A DNA stretch of 64,000 bases from Candidatus Gallacutalibacter stercoravium (GTDB taxonomy: Bacteria; Bacillota; Clostridia; Oscillospirales; Acutalibacteraceae), in assembly GCA_018716975.1 (NCBI GenBank), contig DVJE01000003.1, positions 84,830 through 148,829 of the forward strand, written 5' to 3'. The notes under the pieces were generated by a model that had not been told where the DNA came from, made no database searches, and saw nothing but the letters and a program-made list of their open reading frames with translations. The position numbers were made by a program, and so were the translations under genes. Below, in pieces: positions 58,974-64,000 of this stretch. Each line of letters begins with the position of its first letter. Positions within the stretch are counted from its first letter, which is position 1.

Positions 58974-60731
58974 ATGGAATCAATTTTACAAACTTTGCAT
59001 AGTTGGGCGCAGGAGGCCTTTGCCGCATGCGGTTATGATAAAAGCTTAGCTGTGGTATCCCCTTCTGACAGAGCGGATCTATGCCAGTTTCAATGCAATG
59101 GCGCCTTTGCCGGGGCTAAGCTGTATCACAAAGCGCCCTTGGCCATCGCCGGCGAGGTTGCCGCTGAGCTTGGCAAAAACCCGGCTTTCTCCAGTGTGCA
59201 GGCTATGAAGCCCGGCTTTATCAACATGACGTTGAACGACGATTATTTGCTGCGCTGTGTTAACGCGATTGCCAAAGATGAGCATCTAGGGGTTACCCAG
59301 GCCAATCCCCCCGCCACCATCGTCATCGATTACGGCGGCCCTAATGTGGCAAAACCGTTGCACATTGGGCATTTGCGCTCGGCCATTATCGGCGAATCCC
59401 TCAAGCGCTTGGCCCGAGCCACCGGCAACCGGGTGATTGGCGACGTGCATTTGGGCGACTGGGGGCTGCAAATCGGTCTGGTAATCGCCGAGTTGGAGGA
59501 GCGCAACCCCGATTGGGATTGTTTTTCGCCGGCCTTTGCCCAAGGTGGCCCGGTGCCCACCCTAGATGTAGATTTGCTCAGCGAGGTTTATCCATTGGCC
59601 AGCAAAAAAAGCAAAACCGATCCGGCTTTTATGGAAAAGGCCCACCGCATTACCTATGAAATGCAAAACGGCAGACCCGGTTACGTGGCTCTTTGGAAAG
59701 AAATTCTGCGGGCCTCCGTGGCGGATCTAAAACAGAACTATAGCAAACTAGGCGTGGATTTTGATTTGTGGTATGGCGAAAGCGACGCCGAGCCTTATAT
59801 TCCCAAGTTGATGGAAATTTTAGGGCAAAAGGAGCTGCTGCGCGAAAGCGACGGCGCTTTGGTGGTGGATGTGGCCCGAGAAGACGATAAAGCGCCTATG
59901 CCTCCCGTTATTGTAAAAAAATCCGATAATTCCAACATTTACGCCACCACGGATTTGGCCACCATTTTGCAGCGGCAGGAAGAGTTTGCCCCCAATGAGA
60001 TTTGGTATGTGGTAGACAAGCGCCAGGGCCTGCATTTTGAGCAGGTGTTCCGCTGCGCCCATAAAGCAGGTTTGGTACCCGATGACACCAAGCTGTCGTT
60101 TTTGGGATTCGGCACCATGAACGGGCCTGACGGCAAGCCCTATAAAACCCGCGACGGCGGCGTTATGCGCCTGAGCGATTTGCTTGAAACGGTGCGCAGC
60201 GCGGCTGCCCGCCAAATTGAAAGTTCAGAATTTGTGGCTGAAGAAGACAAGGCGCAAACCGCCGAGCGCATCGGCATCGCCGCTGTGAAATTCGGTGATC
60301 TTATCAACCACCGTTCTAAAGATTATATCTTCGATTTGGATAAGTTCCTTTCGTTCGAAGGCAAAACCGGCGTTTACCTGCTTTACACCGTTACCCGTGT
60401 GAACTCTATCTTAAAGCGCGCCGGCGTCGATCCGGAGAAAGAAGTGGAACTAAAAACAGTATCCTCCCAATCCGATCGGGATCTGTTGCTGAACATTTTG
60501 ATGACGGACAATGCCTTTGCCCACGCCATGGAAGAAAAAGCCCCCAACTACATTTGTGAAAACGCTTATCAGCTGGCGGCTGCTTTCTCACGCTTTTACA
60601 ACGATCATCACATTCTAAATGAGCCGGATCCGGTACGGAAAGGTTCGTGGATTGACCTTATTGTGCTTACCCGTAGGCTGTTGCTCAAGCAGTTGGATAT
60701 TTTGGGTATCGACGCGGTGGATAATATGTAA
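58974..60731 (+). CDS. argS: arginyl-tRNA synthetase
   Basis: A 585-residue class I synthetase charging tRNA-Arg. The N-terminal Add-1 domain precedes GPNVAKPLHIGHLRSAIIGE, which contains the HIGH motif (about 123). The RDGGVMRLSDLLETV region is where ArgRS replaces KMSKS, so its absence is normal. The C-terminal part holds the DALR anticodon domain (YQLAAAFSRFYND, LLKQLDILGID). ATG 58974 follows GGAGGAAAGAACGC. Confidence 0.96.
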   Translation: MESILQTLHSWAQEAFAACGYDKSLAVVSPSDRADLCQFQCNGAFAGAKLYHKAPLAIAGEVAAELGKNPAFSSVQAMKPGFINMTLNDDYLLRCVNAIAKDEHLGVTQANPPATIVIDYGGPNVAKPLHIGHLRSAIIGESLKRLARATGNRVIGDVHLGDWGLQIGLVIAELEERNPDWDCFSPAFAQGGPVPTLDVDLLSEVYPLASKKSKTDPAFMEKAHRITYEMQNGRPGYVALWKEILRASVADLKQNYSKLGVDFDLWYGESDAEPYIPKLMEILGQKELLRESDGALVVDVAREDDKAPMPPVIVKKSDNSNIYATTDLATILQRQEEFAPNEIWYVVDKRQGLHFEQVFRCAHKAGLVPDDTKLSFLGFGTMNGPDGKPYKTRDGGVMRLSDLLETVRSAAARQIESSEFVAEEDKAQTAERIGIAAVKFGDLINHRSKDYIFDLDKFLSFEGKTGVYLLYTVTRVNSILKRAGVDPEKEVELKTVSSQSDRDLLLNILMTDNAFAHAMEEKAPNYICENAYQLAAAFSRFYNDHHILNEPDPVRKGSWIDLIVLTRRLLLKQLDILGIDAVDNM

Positions 60732-60771
60732 CCACTCTTTCACAAATCTGACAAATACAGCTATACGCTAT

Positions 60772-60808
60772 AAAAAGATCGCCGTTATAAACGGCGATCT
60801 TTTTTTGT
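60772..60808. terminator. terminator after argS, bidirectional
   Basis: Stem GATCGCCGT/ACGGCGATC (60777-60785, 60791-60799) extended by A and T runs on both sides. Confidence 0.9.
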
Positions 60809-60912
60809 ATTGCCCTTACGCAGTCAGCGTTACGTACCGCTTACCTTAGAACAATCAACGGCACAACGCCCTCTTCTGTTCCTTTCGCATGACATCTTCT
60901 CGGCGTATCCTT

Positions 60913-61902
60913 TTAAATCTGCTCCGGCTTTTCCAGCTTGCCGCTTTCCATCGAGCGGTTTAACGCCAGAGTAACGGCCAACGTGCGGGCAGCATCGGCA
61001 TAATCGGAAAGAACAGCCGCCGGGTCTTGCTCCCGCACAGCGCGCAAAAACGCTTTTACCGCGGTTACATGCCAATCGGTATCAAAGCAGTAACGCTGTT
61101 GCCCTTGCGCGGTTGCCACCAAAATTTCTCTCCCCCAGCGGTATTCTATCCGAACATCCTCTGCATAAACAGTAAAGCCTATATCGTCGGGGGCTCCATC
61201 CGCCATAAAACAGCCGGTTAGCAGCGAGGCCAAGGTTCCGCCCGCAAAACGCAACGTCGCGCTGGAGCATTCCGCCACGTCCCCATCCGGGCAAGCTACC
61301 TGGGCGCCGCCGGTGCAAAACACTTCTTCCACCTCGCCCAACAAAAAACGAAGCGCGTCTACAATATGCGTGCATTGTTCCACCAACTGCCCGCCCGATT
61401 GCTCCTGCCGCCGCCACCAAGCTACCCCCGGCATGGATCCAATCCATTTTCCCAAAACAAGCCTCACCCGCTTACCAGCCAGAGCTTCGCGGGCCTTTTG
61501 CATCGCTTGGCTGTAGCGTTCTTGATATCCCACGCTAACCAAAATATTGCTTTGTTCAATCGCGCTTAGCTTGTCTTTTACTTGCTTCATTTGCAAGCCC
61601 AACGGCTTTTCAATATATAACGATACACCGTGCGCCGCCGCTATTTCTTCTATATCCTCATGCCGGCCGGGTGTGACGCACACAAAAGCAACGTCTATTT
61701 CATTACTTTCCAGCATATCCTGCCAGCGGGAATATAACTTTGCCTGCGGAGCTTTGCGGCCGGTTTGCTCTAATTTTTCTCGATTTCCGGCGGCCAAGGC
61801 GGCGATATTCACATTTTCCTCTTGCTGTAGATGCAATAGATTATCCAAATGATAATTGCCAAATCCGCCGCATCCGATAATGCCCACCTGTAATTTTCTC
61901 AC
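60913..61902 (-). CDS. Gfo/Idh/MocA-family oxidoreductase
   Basis: A 329-residue NAD(P)-dependent sugar or inositol-type dehydrogenase. The Rossmann motif GIIGCGGFGNYH is at 7-18, then the EKPLG signature (IEKPLGLQM, about 94). A QCTHIVDALRFLLGE stretch matches the family C-terminal domain region (H-x-x-D-x-x-x-x-L). The GTG start at 61902 follows AAGGAGG. It is on the same strand as the AraC gene, 41 bases downstream, so it is probably in its operon. The likely role is catabolism of a sugar or sugar acid. Confidence 0.88.
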   Translation of the reverse strand: MRKLQVGIIGCGGFGNYHLDNLLHLQQEENVNIAALAAGNREKLEQTGRKAPQAKLYSRWQDMLESNEIDVAFVCVTPGRHEDIEEIAAAHGVSLYIEKPLGLQMKQVKDKLSAIEQSNILVSVGYQERYSQAMQKAREALAGKRVRLVLGKWIGSMPGVAWWRRQEQSGGQLVEQCTHIVDALRFLLGEVEEVFCTGGAQVACPDGDVAECSSATLRFAGGTLASLLTGCFMADGAPDDIGFTVYAEDVRIEYRWGREILVATAQGQQRYCFDTDWHVTAVKAFLRAVREQDPAAVLSDYADAARTLAVTLALNRSMESGKLEKPEQI

Positions 61903-61943
61903 AAAAGAAACCTCCTTCACATAGCCCGGCACCTATTCGGCCA

Positions 61944-62756
61944 TTAAGCCGGTTGTTTGCGGTATTCGCGCGGCGCCATACCCGTTTGTTTTTTAAACCA
62001 GCCGGAAAAATAACGTTGATCGGTAAACCGCAATTTACACGCAATTTCTTGAACCGACATAGCGGAAGACCGCAACAAATTTTGAGCAGCCTCTAGCCTA
62101 CGCTGTTGATAATATTCACAAGGGGTCAGCCCGTAGCTTTGCCGAAAATGCCGGAATACACCGCTGCGCGACAGATGCAGTTTATCACAAAGTTCATCTA
62201 CTGTAAACCCATCCTCCACATGGGCGTCGATATACCGGCGCATCTCTTGCGCAATCTGTTTGCCAGGTTTATCAGCCGGTTGCGCTCTTTTATACAGCTG
62301 AGCGGCAATTTGATGAAAAATAACCGCCGCTTGTTCTTGCGAAGCGGAATCTTCTGAATCCGCCAAATTTAACATTCGGTCAAACAAATCGCCCACAAAA
62401 GGCCCGCAGCCGGTAAATCGTACTTGGTTTTGTAATCCGTAACCCTTAAGCAGATTTTGCACCAACGTTCCATACAGATGAAATTCCACTATAACCCACG
62501 GATCCTGTGCGTTGCTTTGGCATATGTAACTGCTGTGCTGGCTAAGCAAACAGATATCCCCTGCCGATACCTGGTAATAATCCCCATTATACCAAATATC
62601 CCCTTTACCCTGCTGCACGAACACCAAGGAATAATCTTTTACGTTCTCTCTGATAATCCTGCCGGTCTCATCCCAACGAGCCAATTTTGAAGATGTAATA
62701 GCGAATATTGTGTCAACGGCCCCTGAAAACGAATCTCCTCCATTAGTTCCCTTCAA
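61944..62756 (-). CDS. AraC-family transcriptional regulator
   Basis: A regulator of about 270 residues. The N-terminal half (about 10-140) is a cupin-like ligand domain with YNGDYYQVSAGDICLLSQH. The C-terminal 100 residues are the AraC two-HTH domain: DELCDKLHLSRSGVFRHFRQSYG and VQEIACKLRFTDQRYFSGWFKKQTG. The start is TTG 62756, 7 bases after AGGAGGGATAGCA; earlier ATGs in frame lie before that site. It diverges from a binding lipoprotein gene and is likely to activate it in response to a sugar. Confidence 0.88.
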   Translation of the reverse strand: MKGTNGGDSFSGAVDTIFAITSSKLARWDETGRIIRENVKDYSLVFVQQGKGDIWYNGDYYQVSAGDICLLSQHSSYICQSNAQDPWVIVEFHLYGTLVQNLLKGYGLQNQVRFTGCGPFVGDLFDRMLNLADSEDSASQEQAAVIFHQIAAQLYKRAQPADKPGKQIAQEMRRYIDAHVEDGFTVDELCDKLHLSRSGVFRHFRQSYGLTPCEYYQQRRLEAAQNLLRSSAMSVQEIACKLRFTDQRYFSGWFKKQTGMAPREYRKQPA

Positions 62757-63116
62757 TGCTATCCCTCCTGTACAAATTGAAACTATTTTATACATTTGCA
62801 AAACAAAAATATATTGTTTTTTCGTTTGATTTCACTATAATAAATTTTAATAGCCCACAGAATGATTAATTATTATTAAAACATCCTTTGTAAAATTAGT
62901 AAAGTTATTGTGAATATAGAAATATTGCCGTATCTTTGAACCGAGTTCAGCAAAAATTCTAAGCAAGTCATACTTTTAAATTAATATGAACTATATTAGT
63001 TTATTGAAACAGGGTTTATTTGGCAAATTTGCCTATATACACCCTTTTTCATATTAGGAAACGGCAAGACCCGTTTTCGTAAAATTTTACATCAAGTGAT
63101 GTAAGGAGGATGGAAG
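62757..63116. promoter_or_regulatory. divergent control region of the AraC and binding-protein genes
   Basis: AT-rich, without a coding sequence. It contains GGCAAATTTGCC (63022-63033, perfect 12-bp palindrome), a hairpin with AAACGG/CCGTTT arms (63059-63076), and TTACATCAAGTGATGTAA (63087-63104, 8-base perfect arms with a 2-base centre), the last directly before the GGAGGA ribosome site. These are candidate operator or mRNA-structure elements; no strong -10/-35 pair could be fixed by eye. Confidence 0.5.
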
Positions 63117-64000
63117 ATGAAAAAGAGATTGCTTTGTGTTATTTTAACACTGGCAATGGCGGCCTCTGCGGCGGCTGGCTGTGCTTCCGGCGGTGGAGAG
63201 ACGTCTGAAGCAAGCAGCGCTGCCGATGAAAGCGTTGCATCAACCGCTAGCGAGCAGGGGGAAAGCAGCGCAGAAGGTGAACAACAAAAGTTTGATGATG
63301 TCACTTTAACCTATCTGAACTGCTGGAACGGCGGCTTTAAAAACCCCAACGACACCTATAACAACGAAGTAGCTGCCGCTATCCGCGACAAGATCGGCGT
63401 AACCGTTGAGGTAGAAGGCATCATGATGAGCGAAACCGAAAAGCTCAACATGGAATTTGCTTCCGGTGATATGCACGACATTATCAACGGTCCTTATTGG
63501 GGCGGTGACTCCGGCGAGACGCAAGTATTCAAAAAGGCGGCTGCTGAAGGGCGTTTGCTGCCTTTGGACGATAGCATCGGCAACTATGAAAACCTGAAAG
63601 ATTCCTGGAAGGTCGGTTATGTAACCGAAGCTTTCTTAGAGAATGACCTGGAAGATCCGAGCTTTAACGGCAACCACTACTTTATGCCCAGTGGTATCGC
63701 GGCTTCTGCCGAGAACATCACCAACTGGGCGTATGGTATCTTTGCCCGCAAAGACATTGTAGAAGATACCGGTATCGATCCTACCTCCATCAAGACCTCT
63801 GAGGATCTGTATAACTTCTTGGTGAAGGTGCGCGACGGCGGTTACACCGACGTAAACGGCAACGCCATTATCCCCGCTTCTACCTTCCATAACGGTTGGG
63901 ATTTGAGCGGTTACACCCTCAACTTCCATCCCAAGCAGCTCACCAACTACATCCAGCAAGAAGACGGCAGCTACACCTACTATCAGCTGACCGAAGATTG
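63117..64000 (+). CDS. extracellular solute-binding lipoprotein, 3' end outside the window
   Basis: An open frame of 294 codons still running at the window edge. It has a signal peptide and lipobox AAGC (lipid Cys at residue 22), then a Ser/Glu/Ala-rich linker (about 25-55). The binding domain begins DVTLTYLNCWNGGFKNPND and contains IRDKIGVTVEVEG, EKLNMEFASGDMHDIINGPYWGG, GRLLPLDDSI and WAYGIFARKDIVEDTGID, the layout of ABC-type sugar-binding proteins related to LplA/YtcQ. GGAGGATGGAAG precedes the ATG. Transmembrane subunits would be expected just beyond the window. Confidence 0.88.
   Translation, partial: MKKRLLCVILTLAMAASAAAGCASGGGETSEASSAADESVASTASEQGESSAEGEQQKFDDVTLTYLNCWNGGFKNPNDTYNNEVAAAIRDKIGVTVEVEGIMMSETEKLNMEFASGDMHDIINGPYWGGDSGETQVFKKAAAEGRLLPLDDSIGNYENLKDSWKVGYVTEAFLENDLEDPSFNGNHYFMPSGIAASAENITNWAYGIFARKDIVEDTGIDPTSIKTSEDLYNFLVKVRDGGYTDVNGNAIIPASTFHNGWDLSGYTLNFHPKQLTNYIQQEDGSYTYYQLTED

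Noticed and set aside
58974..60731. argS suspected as damaged because there is no KMSKS motif
   Set aside because: Arginyl-tRNA synthetases commonly lack canonical KMSKS; the length and HIGH motif are normal.

Overview
The window looks like chromosomal DNA from an endospore-forming Firmicute of class Clostridia, probably a member of the Oscillospiraceae/Ruminococcaceae (the family is inference). Evidence: an alpha/beta small acid-soluble spore protein and a SpoVAF-type spore protein, Gram-positive style lipoproteins, strong AGGAGG ribosome sites, TTG and GTG starts, near-consensus sigma-A promoters, and the Clostridia-type gene orders rpsF-ssb-rpsR and fabH-fabD-fabG-fabF-accB-fabZ-accC-accD-accA. 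Most of the window has balanced base composition and dense operons with 4-base overlaps. The clear exception is an AT-rich insert just after a tRNA-Pro gene (29.2-32.2 kb).

Layout. 0.2-2.5 kb: a small membrane protein, then an XRE-AbrB regulator with an ABC exporter. 2.7-5.1 kb (minus): an acyl-CoA synthetase translationally coupled to an XRE-cupin regulator, behind a leader that looks like an attenuator. 5.3-9.6 kb: potABCD polyamine uptake with a long structured leader. 9.7-10.6 kb: an aldose epimerase-like protein. 10.7-12.0 kb: rpsF-ssb-rpsR. 12.4-15.7 kb (minus): a small HTH protein, a DeoR regulator and a GH92 mannosidase. 15.8-20.8 kb (minus): sbcC, sbcD and a phosphoesterase. 20.9-25.8 kb: a D,D-carboxypeptidase, nucleoside salvage genes (cdd, deoD), a LUD protein and two acetyltransferases. 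25.9-28.9 kb: a peptidoglycan hydrolase with four peptidoglycan-binding repeats, preceded by an array of WalR-type boxes, and a divergent lipoprotein. 29.1-32.2 kb: tRNA-Pro, an AIPR-family putative defence nuclease with a C-terminal cold-shock-like domain, and an acetyltransferase. 32.4-36.3 kb (minus): an ACT protein, hom, thrB and lysC. 36.5-40.7 kb: a class A PBP, a BofC-like protein, a SASP and an unknown protein. 40.9-49.5 kb (minus): the fatty-acid synthesis operon led by a MarR/FabT-like gene. 49.6-54.4 kb: spoVAF, then an ABC operon with a palindromic operator. 54.5-60.8 kb: a Nudix protein, a heterodimeric ABC exporter and argS. 60.9-64 kb: a Gfo/Idh/MocA oxidoreductase and an AraC regulator divergent from a sugar-type binding lipoprotein cut by the window end.

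How it fits together: the content is mainly housekeeping (translation, lipid, cell wall, amino acids, DNA repair, sporulation) with small uptake modules. The best candidates for something new are the AIPR-cold-shock fusion next to tRNA-Pro, the attenuator-like leader of the XRE-cupin/acyl-CoA synthetase operon, and the long leader of the polyamine operon. Several operator arrays (WalR boxes, DeoR direct repeats, a MarR palindrome, a 21-bp palindrome at an ABC operon) give direct, testable regulatory predictions.
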